Source: Bacteroidota bacterium
Lineage (GTDB): Bacteria > Bacteroidota > Bacteroidia > Chitinophagales > Chitinophagaceae
Length of the DNA: 53,219 nt
Direction of reading: 5' to 3'
Assembly (NCBI GenBank): GCA_013285905.1
Contig: JABDGU010000012.1
Location: forward strand, 172 to 53,390
The notes beneath the pieces were generated by a model. It had not been told where the DNA came from. It worked only from the letters and a program-made list of their open reading frames with translations, and did no database searches. The position numbers were made by a program, and so were the translations under genes. Positions 34,094 to 42,625 of the stretch are shown here, in pieces (the first letter of the stretch is position 1; every line of letters starts with the position of its first letter).

Positions 34094-34141
34094 TCATCAG
34101 ATTTAGGTCAAAACTCATCATATTTGAAGCCAAACTCATCA
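34094..34141 (-). repeat. Three-unit 21-bp imperfect tandem repeat
   Basis: TCATCA (TGATGA on the minus strand) at 34094, 34115 and 34136, exactly 21 bp apart, embedded in related 21-mers (TGATGAGTTTTGACCTAAAT and TGATGAGTTTGGCTTCAAAT). Confidence 0.6.
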
Positions 34142-34214
34142 TTTTGTTGCACTTATCAATATAATTTTGTCATTTTACATCATCAAATATTAATCAACCC
34201 CCAAAAACAATTTT

Positions 34215-34493
34215 ATGAAAAAACAAAGCATTTTAATTGCCGCATTACTTATGATGGGTACTGCAGTTTTCGCACAAGACAAAAAAGAAACCGGTAAAGA
34301 AGGAACTAAGAAACACGAAGCTGCTATAAAGAAAGAAGACAAGAAAGACGTGAAAGGCGAAGCTCCTGCAAAAGGCATGGCTCCGGCTCCTGCAAAAGGC
34401 GCGGCTCCTGTTAAAGAAAACACTAAGAAAGACGAGCAGACCAAGAAAGGTGAGCACGCTGGTGACAAAAAAGACAAACCCGCTAAGAATTAA
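34215..34493 (+). CDS. Small secreted Lys/Ala/Pro-rich protein, 92 aa
   Basis: A clear signal peptide (MKKQSILIAALLMMGTAVFA) precedes a ~70-residue low-complexity tail made almost only of K, E, D, A, P, G and T, with GEAPAKGMAPAPAKGAAPVK in the centre. No Cys and no membrane segment. It resembles a disordered, highly charged periplasmic protein, possibly wall-associated or a stress protein. Function unknown. Two hairpins follow, the second a proper terminator. Confidence 0.72.
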   Translation: MKKQSILIAALLMMGTAVFAQDKKETGKEGTKKHEAAIKKEDKKDVKGEAPAKGMAPAPAKGAAPVKENTKKDEQTKKGEHAGDKKDKPAKN

Positions 34494-34497
34494 TATC

Positions 34498-34550
34498 ATT
34501 TCCGACCCTCAGTGCTCTGGATTATACAGTGCACTGAGGGAATCGGAAAT
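34498..34550 (+). other. Long 3'-UTR hairpin
   Basis: ATTTCCGA-CCCTCAGTGC pairs with GCACTGAGGG-(AA)-TCGGAAAT, an 18-bp stem with a 2-nt bulge and a 15-nt loop. No T run follows, so it is a stability structure or repeat rather than a terminator. Confidence 0.6.
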
Positions 34551-34611
34551 ACCGGGAGCCCTTAACTTTCCTGCTTTTTGCTTACAAAGCCCCTTTACCC
34601 AATATCATCCT

Positions 34612-34638
34612 TTCCCCGAAATTTGCGGGGAATTTTTG
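34612..34638 (+). terminator. Rho-independent terminator
   Basis: TTCCCCG (34612-34618), loop AAATTTG, CGGGGAA (34626-34632), then TTTTTG. Confidence 0.75.
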
Positions 34639-34886
34639 TTTTGGCAAAGAGACAGACTGCCCGCAAACAATGTGGATGGGCTTGGATATGTGATCAGCGG
34701 TGTTTATTTGGTCATTATTATTAGCGCATGGTTCTTTGCTTCCCTTTTTCACCACTGGCTTGGTTTGTAAGCACATAGGCTTGTTTGTGGTATATATAAT
34801 AGCCCGACCTCTAAGAGAGTAACTTCATTCAATCAAGCTACAAATCAAATTTCGTGCAATGGTTTAATATAAGCCTACCTTGCAGT

Positions 34887-35018
34887 ATGGGTATATGGGC
34901 AATTTTAGCAATTTCGATAGTGGTGGTTTTTGTATTATTCCGTACCGGGCGTAAAATATATTACGGCAGAAAAAACGGATCTAAGTTCGGCAAATTCTCT
35001 CCTAAAAAAGACCGATAA
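34887..35018 (+). CDS. Small single-pass membrane protein, 43 aa
   Basis: MGIWAILAISIVVVFVLFRT gives one N-terminal membrane helix, followed by a strongly basic tail (RKIYYGRKNGSKFGKF, ending PKKDR). A TACCTTGC at 34875 resembles a -7 element close to the start. The hydrophobic-then-basic design is typical of real small membrane proteins. No homologue is recalled. Confidence 0.5.
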   Translation: MGIWAILAISIVVVFVLFRTGRKIYYGRKNGSKFGKFSPKKDR

Positions 35019-35153
35019 TATATAAAGGGCATAGATGGGATGCCCGTGATGTAAAGGTTAATTTTTTCAGCAAAGCCTTATGCGGCATGGTTATTGCCAT
35101 ATCCTAATTACGCTTGGCGGATTGCAGAGCGTTTAAAAATAGGATAAGAGACA

Positions 35154-35837
35154 ATGAAAAGTATCTGCTTAACAATTTCCATTCTCAGCATTGCTTTGGC
35201 TTTTTCTGCCTGCAATAAAGATAATACCACAGCACCCAATAGCGCTAATGTGATGTTTGTGAATGCCTGCAATGGCTCTGCGAATATTGATACCAAAGTA
35301 AATGGCACCAAGCTCAGCGCTGGCAGCAACCTTGCCTATTTTGCCAGTTCGGGCTACCAGTCCGTTACTGCCGGAACAGGTGTTGGTATTGATTTTCTTG
35401 TAACGGCCTTAGGCACCTCATTAAGCAACGGCACTGCGAATTTTAGCGCAGGCAGTAATTATTCTGTTTTTGCAGGCGGCATTATTACAGCACCGACATT
35501 TGTTGTTACATCTGACGATGTAAGTGCACCAACAAGCGGCAATGCTAAAGTGAGATTTATTAATTTAAGTAGTGATGCTTTGAATGAAAGTTTTTACCTG
35601 GGTAGCAGCAACCAGAAATTGGATTCCAACATAACGATGAGCGCGTACACACCGTATTTTGAAGTTGCAGCGGGCTCTGCCAAAGTTCTGGTTCAAGATC
35701 CTCTTCAGCCTTTGAATTTAGCGGTCATCAATAGCCAGACTTTCGTTGCGGGCAAGATATATACTATAATGCTTAGCGGAACAGCAAGTGGCTCAGGTGC
35801 TGCGGTGCTCACGCTGACAGTTATAAATAATAACTAA
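35154..35837 (+). CDS. DUF4397-domain lipoprotein, 227 aa
   Basis: The lipoprotein signal ends in FSAC near residue 20. The mature protein has the DUF4397 pattern: VMFVNACNGSANIDTKVNG, then YQSVTAGTG, and a second half with KVRFINLSSDALNESFYLG. This domain is found in surface lipoproteins of Bacteroidota and in some S-layer-like proteins; its function is not established. Monocistronic with a downstream hairpin. Confidence 0.85.
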   Translation: MKSICLTISILSIALAFSACNKDNTTAPNSANVMFVNACNGSANIDTKVNGTKLSAGSNLAYFASSGYQSVTAGTGVGIDFLVTALGTSLSNGTANFSAGSNYSVFAGGIITAPTFVVTSDDVSAPTSGNAKVRFINLSSDALNESFYLGSSNQKLDSNITMSAYTPYFEVAAGSAKVLVQDPLQPLNLAVINSQTFVAGKIYTIMLSGTASGSGAAVLTLTVINNN

Positions 35838-35844
35838 AACCTTG

Positions 35845-35884
35845 TTTTGGGGGCATAGATGTAAGCATACCTATGCCCCAAAAT
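35845..35884 (+). terminator. Hairpin after DUF4397 gene
   Basis: TTTTGGGG(G)CATAG pairs with CTATGCCCCAAAA around a 12-nt loop, one bulged G. No T run follows, so termination is likely but unproven. Confidence 0.5.
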
Positions 35885-35966
35885 TGCATTCCGGTTTGTA
35901 AAAAGTTTTTGAAGTAAATACATACCCTTTTTATTAACTTCACGGCTTCTATACATACACATTATA

Positions 35967-37259
35967 ATGAAATACGAAGCGATCCCTTCCCGGCTTTTTG
36001 AACAAAACCGCCAGCGATTCATCAAACAGATGAAGCCGAATTCCGTAGCTATTTTCCCTGCCAGTCCCACCTTGCCTAAAAGTGGAGATGGTGTGTATAC
36101 TAATGTACCCGATGCTGATATTTTATGGCTATCGGGCATAGTGCAGGAAAAAACAATGGTGATATTATACCCCGATAATCCTGATAAGAACGCGAGAGAG
36201 ATATTGGTATTGCTGCGCCCTAATGATCTGCTTGAAAAATGGGTGGGGCATAAACTACGTAAAAATGAAGCCACTGCCATATCTGGCATTAAGAATGTGC
36301 AATGGCTGGATGGCCTCGACGTTATGCTGCAGGTGATGATGAACAGTGCAGATACGGTATATGTAAACAGCAATGAGCACAACCGCTTAGATACCGAATT
36401 GCCGCGCCTGGATCTTGAATTTGCCCACAGCCTGATGCAAAAATATCCTTTGCACCATTATGAAAGGGCTGCACGCATTATCAAGGAATTGCGTTGCATA
36501 AAACTGAAAGAAGAAATTGATATAACCCAGGTAGCAGTTGATATTACCGGCAAAGCATTGAACCGTGTATTGAAGTTTGTGAAGCCCGGTGTAATGGAAT
36601 ACGAAATAGAAGCGGAGATCATACATGAATTCATCCGTAATCGCGCCACGGGCCATGCTTACGACCCCATAATTGCCAGCGGGGACAGGGCAAGGGTATT
36701 GCACTATGTTGATAACAACAATGTTTGTAAAGACGGTGAGCTGATACTGATGGATTTCGGGGCGCAATACGGTAATTACAATGCCGATCTTACCCGCACG
36801 ATACCTGTTAATGGTAAATTCAGCAAGAGGCAGAAAGAAGTTTATAATGCTTGTTTGGCTGTGCATAATTTTGGTAAGAAATTGTTGAAGCCCGGCATCG
36901 CGTTTCCTGACTACGCCAAAAAGCTGAACGAGGAAATGGAAAAGCAATTGCTGAATATAGGCCTCATCAATAAAAACGATATAAAAAACCAGGATCCTGA
37001 AAACCCGGCATACCGCAAATATTTTTACCATAATCCTACCCATCATTTGGGGCTGGTAGTGCACGATGTCGGTTCTTACACAGATACAGTAAAAGAGGGT
37101 ATGCTATTTACCGTGGAGCCTGGCATATATATTGAAGAGGAACAAATGGGCATACGCATTGAGAACAATATATGGATAACAAAAGCGGGTCATGTGGACC
37201 TTTTTAAAAACATCCCCATCACAGTAGAAGAAATTGAAGCTGTGATGAAGAAGAAATAG
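35967..37259 (+). CDS. Xaa-Pro aminopeptidase (aminopeptidase P, M24B family)
   Basis: A 430-aa cytosolic metallopeptidase that removes N-terminal residues preceding proline. The N-terminal AMP_N domain (1-~165) is followed by the pita-bread catalytic domain with metal ligands D263 and D274 (LMDFGAQYGNYNADLTRT), a His in HHLGLVVHD (H360 the likely ligand), E384 (TVEPGIY) and E399 (RIENN). It matches PepP-type enzymes in length. It lies upstream of an unrelated barrel protein. Confidence 0.94.
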   Translation: MKYEAIPSRLFEQNRQRFIKQMKPNSVAIFPASPTLPKSGDGVYTNVPDADILWLSGIVQEKTMVILYPDNPDKNAREILVLLRPNDLLEKWVGHKLRKNEATAISGIKNVQWLDGLDVMLQVMMNSADTVYVNSNEHNRLDTELPRLDLEFAHSLMQKYPLHHYERAARIIKELRCIKLKEEIDITQVAVDITGKALNRVLKFVKPGVMEYEIEAEIIHEFIRNRATGHAYDPIIASGDRARVLHYVDNNNVCKDGELILMDFGAQYGNYNADLTRTIPVNGKFSKRQKEVYNACLAVHNFGKKLLKPGIAFPDYAKKLNEEMEKQLLNIGLINKNDIKNQDPENPAYRKYFYHNPTHHLGLVVHDVGSYTDTVKEGMLFTVEPGIYIEEEQMGIRIENNIWITKAGHVDLFKNIPITVEEIEAVMKKK

Positions 37260-37315
37260 CCGGATACTAATTTCAGTAAGTTGTACGTTTTGAATAAGAA
37301 GACCGAAGCCAGGAA

Positions 37316-38221
37316 ATGAAAAGGATATTTTTATTGTTTATTGTGATAATGCAGGTGAGTGCGGACAATGTACAGGCGCAAGCGTCTGGCCTGTACATAA
37401 AGGCCGGCGGGGGCTTGGGTGTTGCCCTGGCCGGCCAGACACTGGATAATAACAATATTCCTTTTTATGGCAATATCACCTATTTGCCCAATAACCCTAC
37501 AACAGTTGATGCTTTTGACGTAAAAAAAGCTTCTTTCTCATCCGGTGTGCAGGCGCTTGCAGCAGTTGGGTATATGTTTAGCGAGAATATTGGCGTGGAG
37601 ATAGTTGTGAACGGAGTTCTCGCTTCTTCCAAATATGACGTGTATGAGTATAATGCGATAAATCCTGCCGGCACGGATATCGGTACCAATCATCTCACAA
37701 GACAAGTGAGCTTCCCGCTTTTTATTACACCTTCTCTTGTTTATACCAGCGGTTCTACGGACATTGATGGTAACCTGAAAAAATTTACAGCCTATGCCCG
37801 TGGTGGTATCGTATTGCCTGTAATTACCAAAATGGTGGAAGAGCAGCAATATAATTATACCACAACAGGAGAGGATGAGTATATACGCGAGGAAACAAAG
37901 ATGAAGTTCGGTGTTGGCTTTTCCGGGGCCATGGGTATAAGATACAATGCCAGCCCGAATTTAAGTGTGTGGCTGGAGTGCAATATGATGGCCTTGTCTC
38001 TGTACGCCAAGCAGACAACAGTTACAGATCATACCCTTGACGAAAACCCCAGCACAAGGAACCCTGTGGCGGGGACTGTAATTAAGTATACAAACACCGG
38101 TTCTTACACAGCCTACCAGCAGGAGCCTGTTTACTCTGTTCCTTTCAGCAATTTGGGAGTGGCTGTGGGTGTTATGGTGTTTCTGAAATCGCCTCCACCG
38201 AAGGAATCTACGAGGAAATAA
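37316..38221 (+). CDS. Outer-membrane beta-barrel-like protein, 301 aa
   Basis: The signal peptide ends VQAQ near residue 23. Strand-rich sequence follows with Gly/aromatic alternation: GLYIKAGGGLGVALAG, ALAAVGYMFSENIGVEIVVNG, KFGVGFSGAMGIRYNASPNLSVW and SNLGVAVGVMVFLKS. This is the pattern of small 8-stranded OmpA/OmpW-like barrels. It starts 57 bp after the aminopeptidase gene and may be transcribed with it. No specific family recognised. Confidence 0.75.
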   Translation: MKRIFLLFIVIMQVSADNVQAQASGLYIKAGGGLGVALAGQTLDNNNIPFYGNITYLPNNPTTVDAFDVKKASFSSGVQALAAVGYMFSENIGVEIVVNGVLASSKYDVYEYNAINPAGTDIGTNHLTRQVSFPLFITPSLVYTSGSTDIDGNLKKFTAYARGGIVLPVITKMVEEQQYNYTTTGEDEYIREETKMKFGVGFSGAMGIRYNASPNLSVWLECNMMALSLYAKQTTVTDHTLDENPSTRNPVAGTVIKYTNTGSYTAYQQEPVYSVPFSNLGVAVGVMVFLKSPPPKESTRK

Positions 38222-38242
38222 ACCTGGGTGCTTGATTACAAG

Positions 38243-38899
38243 TCAGGCATTGATATAAAAACAAAAAACCTCTGCAGGACCGTGGACGCCTACTACGAGG
38301 GTCTTTTCTATATCTGCTGTGCGGCTCGGGCCGGTGTTGAGGTTTATCATAGAGGGCAACTCAGTGCCGTAACGTTTTTTCATTAGTTCCAAAGCATCTT
38401 CAATATCGGGCACTACCTGGTTGGCATAAGCAATAACGACGTGCACGGGGTAAAAGATAGAAGCGCTGCGCCCCATATATTGTTTGCTGCTTAGCATTAT
38501 AGAGCCCGTGCGGGCAACGAGTACCTCGCAGTCTGTGATGCAGGCATCTGCAGTTTCGATGGCAGAGTCGGCAAGCTGGGCTATGTTTAGTTTATTGTTT
38601 TCGAAAAGGTGGTTCAATCTCTTATCCGAGCAGAGTAATTGGCGCCATCCACGACTTTCGTAAAGGGCGTAAATGTTTTCCATCAGTACCTGCTCGTTGT
38701 CGCAAAAAACAAATTTGCCACCCAACTGTATAAAAGCCTGCGCAAAGGTTTCTTCAATAGTGAGATCGGTTTTGGAGAAGATATCGGTCTTCATGCTGTC
38801 AGCTTCCGGAAAAGGTATAGGCATGGGCAACTCGCTCAGCCCCTTACGTATATTGCTAAGGATATTTTCTCTTGATTTGGAAGTCTTGAAAGTCAGCAT
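38243..38899 (-). CDS. LUD-domain protein (LutC/YkgG family)
   Basis: A 218-aa protein whose C-terminal half carries the LUD signature GPSRTADIEKTLVVGVHGPAEV, with an earlier TDCEVLVARTGSIML. LutC-type proteins take part in lactate utilisation together with LutA and LutB, but stand-alone members next to ftsH are typical of Bacteroidota and have no proven role. It is downstream of ftsH on the same strand, separated by a terminator-like hairpin. Confidence 0.88.
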   Translation of the reverse strand: MLTFKTSKSRENILSNIRKGLSELPMPIPFPEADSMKTDIFSKTDLTIEETFAQAFIQLGGKFVFCDNEQVLMENIYALYESRGWRQLLCSDKRLNHLFENNKLNIAQLADSAIETADACITDCEVLVARTGSIMLSSKQYMGRSASIFYPVHVVIAYANQVVPDIEDALELMKKRYGTELPSMINLNTGPSRTADIEKTLVVGVHGPAEVFCFYINA

Positions 38900-38995
38900 A
38901 ATTGGTTTAGCCTCTGCAAAAGGCGGGGCTAGGACACAAAGGTAATGTAAAGGGTTTATTTATTTTAAACGGCTACGCCAGTTCTTTGGCATAAT

Positions 38996-39025
38996 AAAAA
39001 ACGCCCCTGAAATCGGGACGTTTTT
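38996..39025 (-). terminator. Rho-independent terminator of the rsfS-ftsH unit
   Basis: AAAAACGcCCC pairs with GGGaCGTTTTT (one mismatch) around TGAAATC. A and T runs on the flanks make it functional on the minus strand just after the ftsH stop at 39049. Confidence 0.75.
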
Positions 39026-39048
39026 GTATAATTCATTTTATCAAATTC

Positions 39049-41076
39049 TTACGATTGAAAAACCGCAGGGTTTGATGTGATATCACTTACCGGTGGTATA
39101 CCTTCGTTGGGTGACATTTCCTCGAATGGGCGTTTGCCTATCAGGCGTTCCAGGTCGTCTTTAAAGAGCACTTCTTTGCTTAGCAACTCCTGTGCAAGGG
39201 CTTTAAGCTGCGTCATGTGATTGCGGAGAAGTTCTTTAGTACGTTCATATTCTGCAGCTATAAGTATACGTAATTCATGGTCGATCATTTTAGCGGTTTC
39301 TTCGGAGTAAGGCTTTGTCATATTGTACTCCTGCTGGCCGTCGTGATAAGATACGTTACCAACTTTATCATTCATGCCATAAATACTTATCATTGAAAAA
39401 GCCATTTTCGTAATACGCTCCAGGTCGTTTTGTGCGCCTGTAGATACCTGACCGAAAACGAGTTCTTCTGCAGCACGGCCGCCAAAAAGAGCAACGATCT
39501 GGTCGCGCATCTGGTCCAGTGTATATAGATATTGCTCTTTGGGCAGGTATTGTGCATAACCTAAAGCAGCAACACCACGCGGCACGATAGATACCTTTAC
39601 AAGCGGGTAAGCATGCTCGAGGAACCAACCGCAAACCGCATGACCTGCTTCGTGGTAGGCGATCACTTTCTTTTCTTCAGGAGAAATGATCTTGTTCTTT
39701 TTTTCGAGACCGCCTATTACACGGTCAATAGCATCATTAAAGTCGCTCATGTCCACTTCAGCCTTTCCTTTACGGGCAGCAATAAGTGCTGCCTCGTTAC
39801 AGATATTGGCAATATCGGCACCTGCAAAACCCGGTGTTTGAGCAGCCAGTTTGTGAATATCAAGGTCAGCAGATTTTTTGATGGGCTTAAGATGCACTTC
39901 AAATATTTTTTCCCTGCCTTTTACATCCGGAATATCAATAGATATCTGGCGGTCGAAACGGCCCGGGCGAAGCAGTGCGGTATCAAGCACGTCAGGGCGG
40001 TTGGTGGCTGCAAGCACAATGATGCCGCTATCACCGCTAAAACCATCCATTTCAACTAAGAGCTGGTTCAGGGTATTTTCGCGCTCATCATTGCTCATCA
40101 CTACATTCTTTCCGCGTGCACGGCCAATGGCGTCAATCTCATCGATAAAAACAATACAAGGGGCTTTTTCGCGTGCCTGTTTGAAAAGGTCGCGGACACG
40201 GCTTGCACCTACACCCACAAACAACTCAACAAAGTCGGAACCTGACATGGAGAAGAAAGGTACCTGTGCCTCGCCGGCCACTGCTTTGGCAAGCAAGGTC
40301 TTACCTGTGCCCGGAGGTCCTACGAGCAATGCACCTTTGGGTATCTTACCACCGAGGGCTGTATATTTTTTAGGGTTTTTAAGGAAATCAACAATTTCCA
40401 TTACTTCCACTTTAGCTTCGTCCAGCCCTGCCACATCATTAAATGTGATGTTGACACGTGTGCCTTTTTCGAACAGCTGTGCTTTGGATTTGCCGATGTT
40501 GAATATGCCGCCTGCACCACCTGCGCCGCCACCTGCACCCATCTTACGGAAGATAAGGAACCAGATAGCAACAAGGATGATTAAAGGCAGGAACAGCGAG
40601 TTCAATAAAGAATGTACAAAATCGCCTTCTGATTTATAAATAACGCTTACGTGTTCGTTGGCAGGCGTATTGGCTTGTGCTTCCTGCAGGTTTTTTTCGA
40701 ACTGCTCAACAGTGCCGATCTTAAACTTAAAAGCGGCATTAGGGGTTTTGTCGTTGTTAAGATTGAGGCCGGGAGATTTGCCGGGAGTAGTGGCAGGTGT
40801 TTCTGTAGCGGAAGGTTTAAGATACACTTTAACCTCCTCGTTATTTATTACTTCAAGGTGATCTACTTTACCCTGGTCTAGATAATTAGTTTTAAAATCC
40901 TGGAAGCTATACTCTTTTGTGGTTGTGCCAAAGCTGCCACTGTAAAACTGAATAGCAATGATGCCAAGCAATATAAGTCCGTATACCCAGTAAATATTGA
41001 AGCGGGGGCCTTTTTTAGGAGTAGGGTTCTCGTTGCCCGGCCTCAGGGGCGGCTTTTGTTTATTATTATCGTCCAT
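39049..41076 (-). CDS. ftsH: ATP-dependent zinc metalloprotease FtsH
   Basis: A 675-aa membrane protease of the AAA family that degrades membrane and some soluble proteins. Membrane helices lie at ~29-46 and ~157-177 with a periplasmic domain between. A Gly-rich linker (AGGGAGGAGG, 181-190) follows. Walker A is GPPGTGKT (253-260), Walker B VFIDEID (309-315), second-region-of-homology residues are in ATNRPDVLD, and zinc site HEAGH is at 475-479 with the third ligand in the downstream Asp-rich segment. The conserved order rsfS-ftsH-LUD beside divergent birA is characteristic of Bacteroidota. Confidence 0.97.
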   Translation of the reverse strand: MDDNNKQKPPLRPGNENPTPKKGPRFNIYWVYGLILLGIIAIQFYSGSFGTTTKEYSFQDFKTNYLDQGKVDHLEVINNEEVKVYLKPSATETPATTPGKSPGLNLNNDKTPNAAFKFKIGTVEQFEKNLQEAQANTPANEHVSVIYKSEGDFVHSLLNSLFLPLIILVAIWFLIFRKMGAGGGAGGAGGIFNIGKSKAQLFEKGTRVNITFNDVAGLDEAKVEVMEIVDFLKNPKKYTALGGKIPKGALLVGPPGTGKTLLAKAVAGEAQVPFFSMSGSDFVELFVGVGASRVRDLFKQAREKAPCIVFIDEIDAIGRARGKNVVMSNDERENTLNQLLVEMDGFSGDSGIIVLAATNRPDVLDTALLRPGRFDRQISIDIPDVKGREKIFEVHLKPIKKSADLDIHKLAAQTPGFAGADIANICNEAALIAARKGKAEVDMSDFNDAIDRVIGGLEKKNKIISPEEKKVIAYHEAGHAVCGWFLEHAYPLVKVSIVPRGVAALGYAQYLPKEQYLYTLDQMRDQIVALFGGRAAEELVFGQVSTGAQNDLERITKMAFSMISIYGMNDKVGNVSYHDGQQEYNMTKPYSEETAKMIDHELRILIAAEYERTKELLRNHMTQLKALAQELLSKEVLFKDDLERLIGKRPFEEMSPNEGIPPVSDITSNPAVFQS

Positions 41077-41117
41077 TTTGTTTTATAATGTTCTGATATT
41101 TATTGCGAAAAATTATT

Positions 41118-41513
41118 TTACTTATGCTCGGCCCTTACACCATCAGCCCATAAACTCTCCAGGTTATAAAACTTTCGGTGTTCACGGTCGAAGATGTGCA
41201 CTACAATATTTACATAGTCAACAAGGGTCCAATGCGGGCCACTTTCTATATGGTAAGGCTTTTCACCACATTCCAGGCGCACAGATTCTTCAATGTTATC
41301 TGATATTGCTTTTATTTGTATATGAGACCCGGCTTCACACAAAATAAAAAAATCGGATACAGCTTCATCAATTTTTCGCAGATCGAGCGATACGATGTTT
41401 TCTCCCTTTTTCTCAGTTATTGCGTTTAGGATGGTTTTAAACAGCTTGCTATTTTTTGCCAGGCGGGTTGCCGGTTTTTTGCGTTCTTTGAGTGCAGTGA
41501 TTATTTTCTCCAA
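41118..41513 (-). CDS. rsfS: Ribosomal silencing factor RsfS
   Basis: The conserved RsfS/Iojap fold is seen from ~residue 25: LNAITEKKGENIVSLDLRKI, SDFFILCEAGS, GPHWTLVDYVNIVVHIFDREHRKFYNLESLW. It binds ribosomal protein uL14 and blocks subunit joining in starvation. The first ~20 residues are basic and extra to the core, so a shorter start is possible. It ends 41 bp before ftsH and is probably co-transcribed with it; birA is divergent. Confidence 0.93.
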   Translation of the reverse strand: MEKIITALKERKKPATRLAKNSKLFKTILNAITEKKGENIVSLDLRKIDEAVSDFFILCEAGSHIQIKAISDNIEESVRLECGEKPYHIESGPHWTLVDYVNIVVHIFDREHRKFYNLESLWADGVRAEHK

Positions 41514-41577
41514 ATTAATGCCTGTGTATTTTTTAGTTTGGTAATATCTTTACAATTAATCAAAATTATGAAATCTT

Positions 41578-42336
41578 TTGCCACTAAACTTTAAGACTTT
41601 ATTAGAAGCCCCTATAATAGAAATTGATACAATAGACAGCACCAATAATTATGCCATGAACATGATTGATGCTGATATGGCACAGCCGGGGCTGACAATA
41701 AGGGCCAACAGCCAGAGCGGGGGCAAGGGCCAAAGAGGGAAAAACTGGGCCGATATACCCGGCCAAAGCCTCTTGATGAGCATAATAAGCTGCCCTATAA
41801 GGCCGCTGAATGAACAATTTGTGTTTAACGCATCGGTTACCAACGCCATTGCAGATGTTTTACAAGATCTATATGGAAATTGGAATATACATATTAAATG
41901 GCCCAATGATATTATAATTAATGACAAAAAGGCAGGTGGGGTGCTGATAGAGAATGTGTTAAGGGGCCAGCAATGGACCTATAGCATTATAGGTCTGGGC
42001 CTGAATGTAAAACAAACAGATTTTCCACCGGAATTGCCTTTTGCCACCTCACTAAAGATGGGGTCGGGCAGAGATTTTGAGCTGACAGTGCTGAGAGACT
42101 TACTGAGGGAAAAGATCTTAGAAAGTACCAGCGTTTTGAGCCCGATCAAAACCGTGATGGAGGCCTATAACGAACATTTGTTTCGCCGGGGTAAGGTGCA
42201 AAGTTTTGCAGACGGGCAACGCGAATGGGATGCCATTGTATTGCATGCAAACGCAGACGGAACATTACAAGTGCAAACAGAAGATGGAAAAATTGTTTCT
42301 TATACCCACGGCGCCACTTTGTGGAACTGGAAGTAG
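41578..42336 (+). CDS. birA: Biotin--[acetyl-CoA-carboxylase] ligase
   Basis: A 252-aa class I biotin protein ligase lacking the N-terminal repressor domain of E. coli BirA. Motifs are DSTNNYA, the biotinyl-AMP loop GGKGQRGKNW, KWPNDI and GGVLIENVL, then a short C-terminal SH3-like cap. The start appears to be TTG at 41578, since the first in-frame ATG lies 22 codons in, within the conserved DSTNNYAM segment. An ATG at 41568 in another frame gives only an 8-codon ORF across this start. It biotinylates acyl-CoA carboxylase carrier protein. Confidence 0.94.
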   Translation: MPLNFKTLLEAPIIEIDTIDSTNNYAMNMIDADMAQPGLTIRANSQSGGKGQRGKNWADIPGQSLLMSIISCPIRPLNEQFVFNASVTNAIADVLQDLYGNWNIHIKWPNDIIINDKKAGGVLIENVLRGQQWTYSIIGLGLNVKQTDFPPELPFATSLKMGSGRDFELTVLRDLLREKILESTSVLSPIKTVMEAYNEHLFRRGKVQSFADGQREWDAIVLHANADGTLQVQTEDGKIVSYTHGATLWNWK

Positions 42337-42420
42337 GAAAGAGTTTAACCGCACAGACCCGCCAAATGGCGAGGCAGGCAGCAGAGACGCAAAGAAACAT
42401 GTTTGAGGATTGCCCTTTCT

Positions 42421-42573
42421 CTAAATATCGCCTCTTTTTATTACTCCCAGCAAAAAGGACAGAATTGCCAACACAAGGAGTATATAGATCAGGTGCCCGG
42501 CATTCCAGACAAATGCGCCAAATGCCCAGCCGATGACGAGGAGTACTGCGATGACATACAATATTGATCTCAT
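42421..42573 (-). CDS. lmo0937-type small membrane protein (DUF5670-like), 50 aa
   Basis: MRSILYVIAVLLVIGWAFGA starts two closely spaced membrane helices, with FVWNAGHLIYILL and a final KRGDI. The length and the WAFGAF...AGHLIYILLVLAILSFLLG pattern are those of the lmo0937 family, common in Bacteroidota and Firmicutes. It probably sits in the inner membrane; function unknown, sometimes stress-linked. It lies downstream of birA on the opposite strand. Confidence 0.8.
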   Translation of the reverse strand: MRSILYVIAVLLVIGWAFGAFVWNAGHLIYILLVLAILSFLLGVIKRGDI

Positions 42574-42625
42574 AAAAATTACATTTTAAAAATAACATGC
42601 AAATAATATACCAGCCAAACCTGAC

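Larger units (their letters stand above)
33680..34214. other. Intergenic region holding repeat copy B and a 21-bp-spaced array
   Basis: About 535 bp without a gene. AT-rich 33691-33780, copy B at 33784-33982, then a spacer and three TCATCA motifs spaced 21 bp (34094-34141). Confidence 0.6.

Noticed and set aside
34450-34770. A 106-codon plus-strand ORF overlapping the end of the 92-aa gene
   Set aside because: It crosses a long hairpin and an intrinsic terminator. Only the last ~25 residues are hydrophobic, which alone does not support a gene.
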